Made by a program: the position numbers and the translations under genes. From NCBI RefSeq assembly GCF_000002865.3, contig NW_001865050.1:652863-716862 (forward strand): a stretch of 64,000 nucleotides of DNA. Reading direction: 5' to 3'. The notes below the pieces were generated by a model that saw only the letters and a program-made list of their open reading frames with translations, searched no databases and was not told the origin of the DNA. Within the stretch, counting starts at the first letter, position 1, and the number at the start of each line of letters is the position of its first letter. This stretch comes from Monosiga brevicollis MX1 (lineage: Eukaryota > Opisthokonta > Choanoflagellata > Craspedida > Salpingoecidae). Below are positions 10,678-22,339 of the stretch, one piece after another.

Positions 10678-13660
10678 ATGAGACTGATCGGGGTGTTGGT
10701 GGCGGTGGTGCTGCTTGGGGTTGTGTCTGGCACCAGTGTGGCTTCACAGACAACGGCCGCGGCCAATGATGCGCTGGATGGACAAGACATTGTCGTGGAT
10801 ATGAATGGGGATGTCTACACGCAGTCCATCCCGCCAAACTTTGCCTCGTTCTCCTTTGAGGTGTGTGAATGGGCGTATCGATGTGTGTGCGTGCGTGCGT
10901 GCGTGCATGCGTGCGTGCGTGCGTGTGTGATAGGAGGGGGCGCATCGGAGCCGGATGAGCCACGGGGCATGCGATTTTTCACGTCTTTCATCCCACCACC
11001 CCATGCCACCTTGACTCTGCTATCCAGCAACCAGGCAGTAGCTTTTTCAGCCTCATGTGCACGGCTCTGTTTTGCGTAGATTTCGGGCCTGATCACGATG
11101 ATCGGCCAGCTCCCTAATCCACCAAAACCCAGCTTTGTCCAGCTCTTGAAGAATTTGCAGCAGCAAAGTCAGAGCAACGGTCCCACCATTCGCGTTGGTG
11201 GCAATAGCGCAGAAGGTATGAACGCAAACGGCGAGATGGATCTGTCCGCCCTGGCAAGCTGACCCGATATTCACATTGGGAATTCTGGACACCTCTCTGC
11301 CCCTCTTCTTTGGCATACATTCAACAACCCAGAGTCATGGTGGAACCCAGACAACAAGCCCTTGCCTGCCAATGTGAGCTTCAACATCAATGCCACCCAA
11401 TTGCAATCCTACAAGAGCTTTGCTGAAGCCAGCGCCCAGACCAAGTATGCGCGAAATACCCATCTTCTTTCTTCGGCTGGCTGCAGCCACATCCAAAGTC
11501 TATGCCGCTTCATCGACTTGCGTTCATCTTGGTGCCCACCATAGATTCGTCCTGGGCACGTCCATGCTGCAGGCCAACTCCCCCGCATGGGCTGTGGCCC
11601 ATGTCCAAGCCATGGGCAAATACATCGGCTGGGATCTGATTGAAAGCGTCGAGATTGGCAATGAGAATGACCTCTTTGCAAGCAATTATTACCGGCCCCA
11701 GGTTGGTGGTTGGGCATCAGGGACAACCAACTCGCATTTGGCATCAATCACAACCAACTCGCAAATCGTAAAATCATCACGTCTCTCTGGTATCTTGCCG
11801 CAGAACTATAGCTATGAGGATTATCGCTCAGAGTTCAAGGTTTATGAGGAAGCATTGCAAGCACAGGGTGGATTGCCCTTGGGTAGGCACTGGATTTGGC
11901 TTTATGGCAGCCTGGGCCTGCGAGATCTTGGGATTTCTGATCATGCTGGGGCACTGGATAGGACGTGTCCAAGGCGGCACCTTTTGCTGTAAAAGCGATT
12001 TCAAGGACCACGTCGGTGCCTACATCGACGAGTTTCATGCCAACATGACGTCCTTCAGCTATCACCGGTACCCTGAATCTCACTGCCATGACAATGTGCG
12101 AATCTACCGGTCCATCATCCCGTGTCCCGGTTGAACCTCAACAAAAGAGGCGGGGACGCTCACTCATTTGGGACCCGTGCAATTAGGCACCGACCTTGGC
12201 GGGCCTCATGTCGGAAAACAGCTCGCAAGGACAAGCCGATATTCTGGCTCCGATGGTGCAGGTACGGCCATGCATATGAAGAATGCTGCGAGCAAGAGTC
12301 CTTGGATGTCAACTCTCCTCATCACAGACCTTGACCTCCCGCGTACGACCATGATGCTTGGTTTCCAATTAGGCGGCCTCACAATACCACCTCCCCGTGC
12401 GCGTGGGCGAGGGCAACAGTGTATCATGCGGCGGCTATCCCAACGTCTCCAATGTTATGGTCCGTGCTAGGCCCGTCTCTTGGCCGCACAAAGTGTCAGC
12501 CTTTTTTTTTTTTTTCTCCTAATCGACCCCACCTGCCTGTGCGGGACAACAGGCATCAGCACTATGGTCGCTGGACTTTATGGCCAGTTTTGCTGCCGTG
12601 AATGTCTCCATGGTCAACTTTCATGGCGGTGGCGAAGGTTTGAGTTTTGTACCTTGCAGACATCCTACAGCTCCCCAGCCCTGAGGCTAACTCTGCAATT
12701 GCCTTGAACTGACACTCAACATTTGGTGTTTGATGCTTGCCACCTTCTACCTTCTGCACTTGACCGCCAAAGGCGCCTACACAGCTATCGGGTATAAAAG
12801 TGCTTTTGACCAAGTGAGTTTTCTTACCGACCTGGTGGTTTTGCCTTGTCACAAACTGCCTGCGTGCCCCCACAGCTCTGCTTGTTCTCACGATTTCAAT
12901 CAGGTGCCGGATGTGCGCCCGTTATACTACGGCATGCTAGCCTTCACCGAGGCGACTCGTAACAACGCCAAGCTCATCAACGTCACCATCCAAAACAACG
13001 TGTCGGGTATCAAAATCTGGCCTTTCAAAGTGGGTGGAATGCCTGCTTCTGGCACCCGATACCAGTGCACGCCTGCTCCATTAGACCGGTGGCTTCTAGC
13101 ACGTAGCGCTGGATTGATTGCTATCTGCCGGCCTAGGATGATACTGGAGCAATGCGCGTTCTCGTCATTCACAAAAACTACAATCTGACCGCAAATGCCA
13201 GCATCGTCATCCTTCCCCCCACGGTGAGGCGTGCATTGCAGAGCTTGATGCTGCACCTGATGAACCGATGTAGGCCCAGATTTTGCACGAGCTATGAAGT
13301 GAGGCGGTTTTGTCCTCATTGCGGTGTGTGTGCCACTGGTCTGGGTTTGAGCAGGGCTCGCAAGTTACGACGGCACAGCTGAAACGGCTGATCAGCCCCA
13401 ACAATAACATCCTCGCAGAGTATGTTTGTCTTTGTTGTAAATGGCTCCAGCCCGCTTCCGCTCCCGCGACCTGCTGGACTTGACTTACTGCGTTTATGTC
13501 TGAATTGCCTAGGTACGGACTTAGCTGGGCTGGCCAAACTTTTGATGGGAGCAAGGATGGCTCGCCTCAGGGCACACGGGATGTTAAGACGGTGCACCTC
13601 GGCGAGGAAGGCTTTCACATCCACGTGCCACCCTGCAGTGCCGCGCTGATTGAGTTTTGA
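10678..13660 (+). CDS. Secreted GH79-family glycosidase (beta-glucuronidase/heparanase-like)
   Basis: This is a many-exon gene. Well-supported exons are 10678-10860, 11080-11215, 11333-11444, 11545-11701, 11804-11882 and 11962 to about 12091, then several smaller ones to the stop at 13658-13660. The N-terminus from the ATG at 10678 is a signal peptide (MRLIGVLVAVVLLGVVSG). GH79 landmarks occur in order: IRVGGNSAE, ESWWNP, FVLGTSML, SVEIGNENDLF (presumed acid/base Glu), SFSYHRYP, LPVRVGEGNS (presumed nucleophile Glu), ALWSLDFMASFAAVNVSMVN followed by FHGGG, VRPLYYGMLAF, MRVLVIHKNY and a C-terminal beta domain ending VPPCSAALIEF. GH79 enzymes remove glucuronic acid residues from glycans or proteoglycans outside the cell or in lysosomes. 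Exon limits between about 12090 and 12420 and between 13050 and 13450 are uncertain. An alternative in-frame ATG lies at 10630. Confidence 0.85.
10880..10925. repeat. TGCG microsatellite in intron 1 of the GH79 gene
   Basis: Tandem TGCG tetramers with a few TG units lie just after the donor at 10861, inside the first intron. Confidence 0.85.
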
Positions 13661-14063
13661 GTTTCTGTGCACGTATTGCACGCACCTTGTTGCAAGGGGC
13701 TTCTTTCCATCTTTCATTTTTAATGTTGTCTGCGCAATCCAAGGTTCCTTTGCAAACCCTTCCCGTTCCGCCTCAACGGTTGTATTCTCGGCGCGAGGAG
13801 TGACATGAGTTGATTTGCAAAAATGAATCATCAATATCGCAGGGGTACCCGCGTGGCCAGCATGCAGCCACAGCGGGGCACTCGGCGTCGATGGCAAATG
13901 CCAGGCGCTGGTGAATAAAATGTCGCTTTGTCGGGCTCGGCACAAGAGAGAAACACACATTGAGAACAAAAAACAATTTTCTGCTGCAAGGACTGGGTGT
14001 CAAGCAAGCGCAAGGAGGCTTTCTCAACCAGGGAATCCCAAGAGGAGAGTTGGGCATGGTAAT
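13661..14063. other. Convergent intergenic spacer, no gene seen
   Basis: This sequence lies between the 3' ends of the forward GH79 gene and the reverse CPPED1 gene. Short open frames here show no family motif or clear exon signals. Confidence 0.6.
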
Positions 14064-14981
14064 TCAGTTGAGATCCTTCAAAAGGTGAAAGGCATGGGAA
14101 TAACCAGTCTTGGTGACGTGGACTACGCGGAGACCCGAAAAGGCCGTGCCGACGTGGGCTTGACCGCAGGACTCGATGCCCAATGGGTTTTTGCCCGTGT
14201 CTTCGAGAGCGGCCCCGCTGGCGGAGGAAGTGATGACCTCCAGTTGCTCGTCACGCCCACCAGCTTCGCGATGATAGTGACCGGCAAACCAAGCGGAGAC
14301 GCCGGCGTTCTTAGCTGCGCTCAATAGAGGTTCGCGGACGCTACGGGCCAGATTGAAATAGCCCGTGTCTTCATCGGGGGTGAAGATAAAAGGCGGGATA
14401 TGCCCAAAGATCATGCGATGAGTGGCCTCGGAGGACTGCTGCAGCACACGGTGAAACCAATCATTTTGTGCGGAAGCTTCATCTTGCACCTCGCCAGGGT
14501 CTTTCCAGAGCTGAGTGTTCACCACGATGCCTGCAAGGCCGGCGACTGTGAAGCGATAGTAATCGGGACCAAAATCATCACGGTAGATGCGCAGCGTGTC
14601 GGAGGTGACCGTGTCACCAATATCATGATTGCCGCTCACATAAGCGACGGGAATGGCAGCATCAACCGCGGCCAAGGCATCCTTGAGGTCCTTGACCTGT
14701 CGGGCGTGCTTCTCGGAATCTCCGCATGGGCTGGGCGGGCAATGCACGAGGTCTCCAAGCACGATCACGAAGCGGGGTTTTAGCTTGTTGATGTAATCAA
14801 CGCTCTGTTTCAACATGTCAAGCTCCTCGGTCCAGCTCTCATTGCGATGGAGCAAGCCCAGTTGGGGATCTGCCAGGACGACAAAGTCAAAGTCACCATC
14901 CCATTCCAGCGGCGCTTGCAAGTCTGATTGCGGGGCCAAGGGATCAAGGCTCGCGCCGATCTCTGCCTCCTTGGATGCCAT
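14064..14981 (-). CDS. CPPED1: CPPED1-like calcineurin-type serine/threonine phosphatase
   Basis: A single exon encodes 305 residues, close to the 314 of human CPPED1. The metallophosphoesterase motifs are all present in order: DPQLGLL (with Gln where many relatives have His, as in CPPED1), GDLVH, SGNHDIGD, GHIPPF and GHYHREAGG. The CPPED1-specific stretches NTQLWKDPG and ITSSASGAAL are also present. The human enzyme dephosphorylates Akt at its hydrophobic motif; that substrate is not shown here. No signal peptide or membrane segment is present, so it is probably cytosolic. The start at 14981 is the only ATG that leaves the domain complete. An A-run and a GA-rich tract lie just upstream. Confidence 0.92.
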   Translation of the reverse strand: MASKEAEIGASLDPLAPQSDLQAPLEWDGDFDFVVLADPQLGLLHRNESWTEELDMLKQSVDYINKLKPRFVIVLGDLVHCPPSPCGDSEKHARQVKDLKDALAAVDAAIPVAYVSGNHDIGDTVTSDTLRIYRDDFGPDYYRFTVAGLAGIVVNTQLWKDPGEVQDEASAQNDWFHRVLQQSSEATHRMIFGHIPPFIFTPDEDTGYFNLARSVREPLLSAAKNAGVSAWFAGHYHREAGGRDEQLEVITSSASGAALEDTGKNPLGIESCGQAHVGTAFSGLRVVHVTKTGYSHAFHLLKDLN

Positions 14982-15033
14982 CCTGTTCCGCGTTCGGGCC
15001 TACAGGATACCCCACCAGAATGGAACAAACATC

Positions 15034-15240
15034 TTAAAAAAAAAAAAAAAAAAAAAAGCAGAAAGAGGATCACGCGTCCAAACTGACAAACCTGAGAAGA
15101 AAAATGAGATGTTAGAGAGAGAGAGAGAGAGATTTAGAGAGAGATGATTTAGAAAGAGAGAGATGATTGAGAGAGAGAGAGATGATTGAGAGAGATATTT
15201 AGAGAGAGGGAGATTTTAGAGAGAGGGGGAGAGAGGATGC
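15034..15240. repeat. Poly-A run and GA-rich tract
   Basis: An uninterrupted A run (about 15034-15057) is followed by GAGAGA-type sequence with ATTT and GATGATT interruptions to about 15240, in the 5' region of the CPPED1 gene. Confidence 0.85.
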
Positions 15241-15661
15241 TTCAAAAGAGATTTTGGACAGCGATGAAAGATCAGAGATGGTTTGAATAACATGTCAGCA
15301 TAAAAATCGGATAGATCTCAAAGTACAGTAGTACCAGAGGGGACATCAGCAGCTTTGGGGTGGTGGGCGTATGTTGTGAAAAGGACGGTGTGAAGAGTCA
15401 GGTGCCTGAGGAGGAGGTTGCGGTGAAGAGTCAGGTGCCGGGGGAGGGGGTAGTGGGGAAGAGTCAGGTGCCAACTGGTGTCGTCTTTAGACCGAATGCA
15501 TGTGTCCTCGCTGGTCAAGATAGCGCCTGTGTCAAGGCCATGCATGGTTCATGCATGGTTGGGGCACATGTGAGAGCTCGTGAAAGCACGTTGGGCGTGT
15601 GAATTGACATTGTAAGCAACATGGCAAGGCAGGGTGGAAGACAACGTCGCTTTGAAGGTTT
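15241..15661. repeat. Intergenic spacer with three imperfect copies of a GTGAAGAGTCAGGTGCC unit
   Basis: Copies of the unit begin at about 15389, 15422 and 15457 (about 33-36 bp apart) with GA/GT-rich spacers between them. The frame that runs through it has no recognisable domain, so I treat it as a short degenerate minisatellite, not a gene. The rest of the spacer holds nothing I can name. Confidence 0.6.
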
Positions 15662-17883
15662 TTACTGGGCCAGCGCGGCTGGACGAATGACGTGCATGCA
15701 GCCAAAGATGGCAAAGTTATGGAGGTGCGCAAAGTCATCAACGAAAACAATTTGCTTGCCATCAAAATAGAGTGAACTGTTGTTGGCGCCCTATACAGGC
15801 GCCAAACACGGGTGCCATGGAGTTGGGCGATGAGAGGAAATCAGGCCGGCAATCGCTGCGGCAGGTGTAAGGCAAGATGTACTTACATGTTGCTCACGTT
15901 GCACATCGAAAAAGCGCACCACTTCCAATGTGGGTAGCTGCAACATGATGAGGCGGCCACTGCCCTGATCCCCCACTTCAACGGTGATAACCAGGTCGCA
16001 GAAGCGCCACAAGCCTACAAAGCGCCCGTATCAAATCAGACATGCTTTTGACACCCTCCCCATTGTACTGCCTGACCAACCCCATACGCTTGGTTGTGAC
16101 GCACCACATAGCCCAAAGCCGGGTCGCACAAACTCGGCCAAGAGAGCTGGCGGTGCAAGTGTGGGTGAAGCCGACCACAGCCGAACTCGGCCGTCAAAGC
16201 CCACGGTAACGGCACGCTCTCGTGCCACGTTGATCCGGCTGCAGGTGTCTTCATGGGCAGTCCAGTAGACACGCCGACTCCGCTCACTCAGCTGTGGGGC
16301 CGCGGCATTCCCGGCAAAAACCAAGACAGATCACGGCATGAGCAAAAACATACAGTCGACGTATGGGCGGAATTCTGTGTGGGAGAGCGATCTCACGTTG
16401 AGCAGGCAGGCTTGACCTGACTCCAGTGCCACCCCAAACAATTCGTCCGAGACGTTCATATAAAACACCTGGGGTATGTCAGATTGGTGTGTATCTTCCG
16501 TCATGGCAAAGTTCATTTGCCAAGACACCTGTTTCAAAAGCCAATGGAAAGCGGTCAAGTGCTCGGAAAAACGAAAGCCAAAAGACAATAAAACAAAGCC
16601 GATGCCCACTCGAGCAGCGGGGTGAAGCTGGTTCCTACACGGCGCGGGCTGGGCTCGCCGTACCTCGCCAGTGGGCTTCAGCGTGTAGACGTCAATCAGG
16701 CGGTCGCCATGAAGAACGAACAACCGGTCATTGTTGGGATGGAAGTACACCATCCACACAAGCTGGTGGTCTCCATCAAGCGCCACATCCAGCAACCTAC
16801 CTGCAACACTTGCACGCCTAGGTCAGCACATCTAACAAGCATGAAGCAGCGCACGAAGCACGGGACAATGCCACCACCGACGGCAGTGGTGTGGCCAACC
16901 TGTCTGAATATCATAGAGGCTGACTGAACCGTTGGTGTCCCCAATTGCAACAAAGGGATAGCTGATGCTCAAGCGAAAGGGATCAGCGTCGGGTGGTGCT
17001 AGCAGACGTGGACCGAGCTCCATGGTGTCAAGGTCGAGGACTTGCACATAGGAATTGATCAAAGATGACACCAAGGTTGCGACCACGGTCCCACTGGTCT
17101 GCCAGGAAGCCGATTCAGTAGCACAGGTAAGCATGGCATGCTATTATCAGATGAAGAAAAAGAAAGGAAAAAAAAAAAAAAAGGAAAAAAAAAAAATAGA
17201 AAAGGAGGGCGTGCACCAGCTGCCGAGTCAAGTCCAGAATACCTTGTGCACCAGCGGTGGAGCTCGAGTAGTGCAGCTGTGACAAGTCAAGGCCTTTTCT
17301 TCGTGAAAGGCACCGCAGTTGGCACAGGTCCATGAGGATGTAGGAGGCACTGGCGATGCTCGAAAGACGCTGGCTCGCAGGGGATCGGCTGTCGCCGTCT
17401 TGGGCCTAGTGATTGTCGAAAGATGGGCAGCGGTCAACTTGACTCAAAATCTGGCTTGAAGTTTCCAACGCCCATAAACGCACCGAACGACGGAGATGTT
17501 TGGTTGCCCCTCTTTCCACAGGTCACCGCGCCGGGCCAAGAACCTGACACACAAACAAGGCAGTATCACTGGCTTTTAGGCGGTGTCAAAGCGCAAGTGG
17601 AGTGGAAAAGACAAGTGGAGACGTACTGGGATCGGCCGCGAGGAGAGTTGACATTGGCCAGGATGCGCTGGTCCCCCAGAGTGTAAAAGTCCTTCAATCG
17701 CCGGACAGTCTGGCGCTCGAGAAAGGACCACAACCGCTCGCTGGGGTCGTCGATCAGGTCACGGAAGAGACGCGACACACATCGCATGCAGGCCAAATCC
17801 CGCGCATCAGGCAGAAAGGACAAGATTCGAGACAGCACTTCCTCTGGCAACGTATCCAGCCTCGGCAGCTCCACAGTAGCCAT
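15662..17883 (-). CDS. F-box protein with RanBP2-type zinc finger and WD40-like propeller
   Basis: Eight exons (17627-17883, 17243-17405, 16900-17140, 16664-16800, 16397-16528, 16105-16291, 15887-16014, 15662-15790) join in phase to 457 residues. Residues about 8-50 are an F-box (LDTLPEEVLSRILSFLP ... CMRCVSRLFRDLIDD). Residues about 115-135 form a RanBP2-type finger, W-T-C-x2-C-x10-C-x2-C. The remainder consists of WD40-like blades, for example VQVLDLDTMELG, FVAIGDTNGSVSLYDIQTG, LFVLHGDRLIDVYTLK, AVTVGFDGRVRLWSAS and RLIMLQLPTLEVVRFF. F-box proteins present substrates to SCF ubiquitin ligases; RanBP2-type fingers can bind ubiquitin or RNA. The partner and substrate are unknown. The ATG at 17883 places the F-box eight residues in, as is common. 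Confidence 0.85.
17150..17200. repeat. A-rich tract in an intron of the F-box gene
   Basis: A nearly pure A tract with GAAA and GGAAAA interruptions lies in the intron between exons 2 and 3. On the gene strand it forms the pyrimidine tract near the acceptor. Confidence 0.7.
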
Positions 17884-17939
17884 GATAAGCGTTGCCGCCC
17901 GCGCTCGGTCGGTCGGTCGCGCACACACCACCAACTGCT

Positions 17940-18105
17940 CTCAACCTCACAACTTTTCAATTTCTCCCAAACCAATTCAATTTCTAAACTCTCTCTCAAA
18001 CTCTCAAACTCTCTAACTCTCAAACTCTCAAACTCTCTCTCTCTCTCTCGAACTCTCAAACTCTCAAACTCTCAAGCTCTCTCAAACTCACAAACTCTGC
18101 TTGTG
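17940..18105. repeat. CTCTCAAA-type tandem repeat between divergent F-box and LRR-kinase genes
   Basis: Repeated ACTCTCAAA units with CTCT runs fill most of the short promoter region shared by two divergently transcribed genes. Confidence 0.85.
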
Positions 18106-18215
18106 TCACACGGATGAGGCTTGAAACGGGGGAGAGAGGTGGAGAAAGCCATCATCACCCATGCTCACGTGCATCAGGTTCAGCTCAGCAGCGCCTCGGC
18201 AAGGGAGGAGAGAGG

Positions 18216-21200
18216 ATGGGCGTGTGGTCGTGGCCGCGCGCAAGCGTGGCTGTGCTGCTTGTGGTGATGCGGGCGGCTTGTATCGAGGCTGCACACTCGG
18301 GCGATCCCACCAATGCCTTTTGCGCCCAGGTGCGATTGCACGGCGTTGACGCGCCCATGTACGCTGCAAAGTGCCGAGAGCATGCGCACTTTGACCGCAA
18401 GGCCATTGCCAATGCCGCCCATGCCGACCCCACCGCGCCCTGGCAATCAGTGGTGCAGAGCCATGCTCAGCGCACTCGACGAGCCCAACTGCATGGCGAT
18501 GAAGGTCTGTTGCGCGCACGCTACCATCGGCCATCTCACTGGCGCGCAGCTGTTCCCAAATCGTCGCACCTCACACCGATGCCCACCGCGCCAATCGCGC
18601 GCACGTACTGCTAGACTGTGAACAAGCAACGGGTTGCACAGTAAGGCGCACGGCCAATGGATCTAGCGTCACAGTCGAGTGCTACGACAACACCTATACC
18701 AACCTGGAGGGCCTACAAAGCTGCAACATCAACGCTTCGGTCGACCTGACCCTCCGTCTCTACCTCGTCGACTGCTCCAACGTGGGCAAGTACTTTGACG
18801 GAGCATTCCTGGCGGCCAACGTCAACACGCTTGAGATCTTACCGGCCTTGCCGCTCGATCACTGGTTTCTCTTTTCCCCCGTCCCCAACACGCGCTGCCC
18901 TGCCCTCTTTGCCGGCCTTGCCTGGCAGGGCCTCAGCTCCTTGACCCTGGGCGTTCAGACCACCCCATTGGCTCAGACCATCCTACCCGCGCTGAATAGC
19001 AGTCTTCTTCATCACCTGGCCCTTTACAACGCAACAGATGACCCCGACTTTACGGGCTTGCCGGTCCAAAGCGACCTGACCACTCTAGAGCTTGTGAATT
19101 GCGGCCTGACCCATGTCCCCACCCTCCTCAACTATGCTCCCGGCCTGAGCGTGCTAAACATGAGCAGCAATTCCATTTTGCAGCTCCCGCCTAGTCTCAA
19201 CGACTTGGTCAACCTGACTGTGCTTTTGGCCGCTCACAATCAGATAACCGACCTGGACAACCTGAACCTGCCCCACCTGCAGACTCTTGATCTTGGCTAC
19301 AACCAGCTCAATGCGGATCTCGGTGACACGGTCCACCTACCAGAGCTGCAGGGCCTCGACCTGCGTGGCAATTTGCTGTCAAGCGTACCGCCGTTTGTGG
19401 CCACGCTAACGAGGCTCACCGAGCTCATCCTGAGTAATAATAACATATCTACCCTCAGCAGTGACACATGGCCCGCTCAGGCTGAGCTGACGTTGCTGGC
19501 CCTTGATTACAACCGCATTCGGTATTTGGAGCCGGGCACCTTTCAACGACTGACCGTCCTTGAACACCTCGATATCTCAAGCAACGCCATCACAGCGCTG
19601 CCCGCCGGTCTTCTGAGCGACCTCTCCAGCCTGACCATGCTCGAGCTCCAGTCAAACCGGATAGCCGCCATCGATGTGCACGTCTTTCAAGATCTTACAG
19701 CCCTCACCGTCCTCTATGCTTGGCAGAACCAACTCAGCGACTTGGACCCTGCCCTTCTCGCCCCCTTGTCACAGCTGCGCATTCTATTTCTCTCCACCAA
19801 TCGCCTGCGCACACTCCACCCAGACACCCTGGCAGCACAGACGCGCCTCGAGCAGCTTGGATTGGCCGACTGCCAGCTTGATGCGCTACCGGAGAATTTG
19901 GTTCGATCGGATCGCCTGCAGGCGCTCTACATTCGGGGGTCGGGCGTGACTGCCTTGCCCCACTCCCTCTTGTTCAACACCACCTCCCTTCAATCGCTCT
20001 ACGCTGCGGAGAATCGCTTGGCTTCGCTGCCGGACGGCGCTTTTCGTGGCTACGCGCAACTGCTGGATTTGGACCTGGGCAACTCTCTGATTGCAGACCT
20101 TGAGGGTCAGACCATACACCTTGACCTGGCCGCCAGCATGAGCTTGCAAAACCTTGATCTGACAGGCATGCGTCTGAACAGCGTCACTTTCAGTCAGATC
20201 ACCGAGCTAGTGAACCTAACCTACTTGGCTATGGGCGGACGCGCCACGGCCTGTCGTGAGAACGTGGACTGGGACCATCACTTTGTTAGCACTCGTCTCC
20301 TAGACTTTGCCATTACGGGGACGCTGTGTGAGAGCATCTCCCTGAACGTTTCGCTCAGTCCCGTGGCTAAACTGCGGCTGCATAACAACCTGCAGCTACG
20401 CCGTTTGAGCCTACTGCTCAACTCGGCGCAGGCCATTGACCTCCTCGACGTCTCCGCCACACCCTTGCTCGAACGCATCGACCCTGCCGTGCAGGTGCGC
20501 ACGCTCAACATCTCCCTCTCGGGCCTGCCCTATGACCCGCTACTCTGCAACTGGATGGGCCAGTATCGTTTGATTGCCCGGGGCTTGCGAAACTCTTCCA
20601 GCTACACCGTACATGCCCGACGCTTGCTTCAGGACTGCTTCCGAGGCACCGACTACATTGATCTCTCGGATAATGCGTTTTTGTCGAATCTGGAGGTCCT
20701 CCGCGAGACCATCTCACAGCCCTTTATCACGACAACCATGTACGCCTCGCCACATCTGGATGGGCCCAGCTACCAACCGGTTCAGGTTTTTGTCAATCCA
20801 ACCTTCTTGGCCTTGGCAGATCTGCCCGTATCCTGTAACATGTTGGTGGAAAATCAGGTCATTTGGAACGAGGTGGACAATACATACCCGCTGGCCACCG
20901 TCTATCGCTACGAGTGCGAGTGTGCCTCTGAGCACCGCCAGCTTGGAAGCAACTGCTATGCCATCTCGCCCATCGGGGACACGCAGGCCGGATTGGCTGC
21001 CTCGTTTGTGTTTGGCGTGCTCTTCGTGCTGCAGCTGGCGGTCTTTGCCCGACGCTACGTGCGGTACGTGCGTGAATACGATCAGATTCGCCTTGCGCTC
21101 GGCGAGGAGCGTAGCCAGCGCCACTGGGCCAAGATTAAAGCCTTGATCGACAAGCGACGCGTGTCGCGCACTGCTTTTACGCCCAAGCTCCGCGTTCGGG

Positions 21201-22240
21201 ACTTTGACGGTTCTTCATTGCGGGGTGGTTTTGGTGCTGTCGTTTTCAAGACGTTTGAAGAACACGAGGTGGCTGTCAAGGGAGCCGAGGTCCGCTTCCA
21301 AGGCAGCTCGGCCATGGACAACGAACAGCAGCAAGCCTTTGATACGGAGCTGGACTTTCTGCTCGTGTCGAGTCACGAGAACCTCGTGAACTGCTATGCA
21401 TGGGGCGTGCTGCAGGATGGGGCTTTTCGCGACAGTGCAGTGCAGCGTTGGTTTTACTACCTGGTGCTGGAAAAGATGGACGGGGATCTGACGGCGTGGC
21501 TTGAGCAGCACCCCTTTCAAGACGTTTCGGATACACAGCGAATCAACATTGCTCTCCAAGTGGCAACGGGCCTTGAGTATATTCATGGCCAACAGCATGT
21601 GCATCAAGACATCAAGCAGGGCAACGTTCTGGTCAAAGAGTTGCCGCCGGGGCGCCTCGTGGCCAAGGTGGCTGACTTTGGGAGCCTGACCCAGCGCTTG
21701 CGGGTCGGGGAGGACGGGCAACAGGACGAAGCCAATTGTCAGGGCACAGCCGAGTACCTGAGCCCAGCGCGCATGGAAGGCTTTCCGTTTGCGCCTTGCG
21801 AGCCGGCAGACGATGTGTATGCCTATGGAGTCGTTCTGTACGGGCTTGTCACGCATACAGAGACCAGCTTGCTGGAGCTGGCAGAGGGACCGCAGGTTGC
21901 CGGGTTTCCCGCCACCAAAATCAAGCGGACCCTCCCGTATGTGCGCCAGGGTTACAACTACTTTTCCTACTTGAACACCGCTCGGATGCAGACACGTTTA
22001 TTACGTCAACTTGTCAAACTGGGGCGGCAATGCTTAAACCTGGACGCGGCGCAACGACCTTCCTTCACAGAAGTAAAGCGTATTTTGATGCAACTGACCG
22101 GTGTGCTGGACAGTACGAGCGTGCACGATGACTGTGACGCGGGCAGCGAAAACGAGGAGGACGAACAAGCACCCAACGACCGCACAAAAGCCATCGAACA
22201 AGGACCACCCCCGCTCACCAGAGCCCTAGATACATCATGA
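18216..22240 (+). CDS. LRR receptor-like protein kinase (single-pass, TKL-like kinase domain)
   Basis: The main exon runs open from about 18620 to the stop at 22238-22240 (over 1,190 codons). A signal-peptide exon probably begins at the ATG 18216 (MGVWSWPRASVAVLLVVMRA); the one or two splices linking it to the main frame could not be settled. The ectodomain has about 15 or more leucine-rich repeats (LxxLxLxxNxL pattern) from about 19070 to 20220, then a Cys-bearing region. A transmembrane helix (ASFVFGVLFVLQLAVFA, about 20999-21049) leads to a kinase domain at about 21190-22090: LRGGFGAVVF, EVAVKGAE lysine, HQDIKQGNVLV catalytic loop, ADFGS, LSPARMEG, and DVYAYGVVLYGLVTH. The usual HRD Arg is Gln, but Asp, Asn and the DFG Asp remain, so activity is plausible. 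An acidic tail follows. The very long exon stands out in this intron-rich window. Confidence 0.85.
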
Positions 22241-22339
22241 TGTCGTTCGTTCAAAGTTGACGTCTCTCATTAAAATCTGACTTTCACATCAAACTCTTTC
22301 CTTTTTTTTCCTTTTTTGACTTTCATCACAAACGTCAAG

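Noticed and set aside
15389-15480. Three short spaced repeats considered as a CRISPR-like array
   Set aside because: Only three imperfect copies with degenerate purine-rich spacers in a eukaryotic genome; a decayed minisatellite is the simpler explanation.
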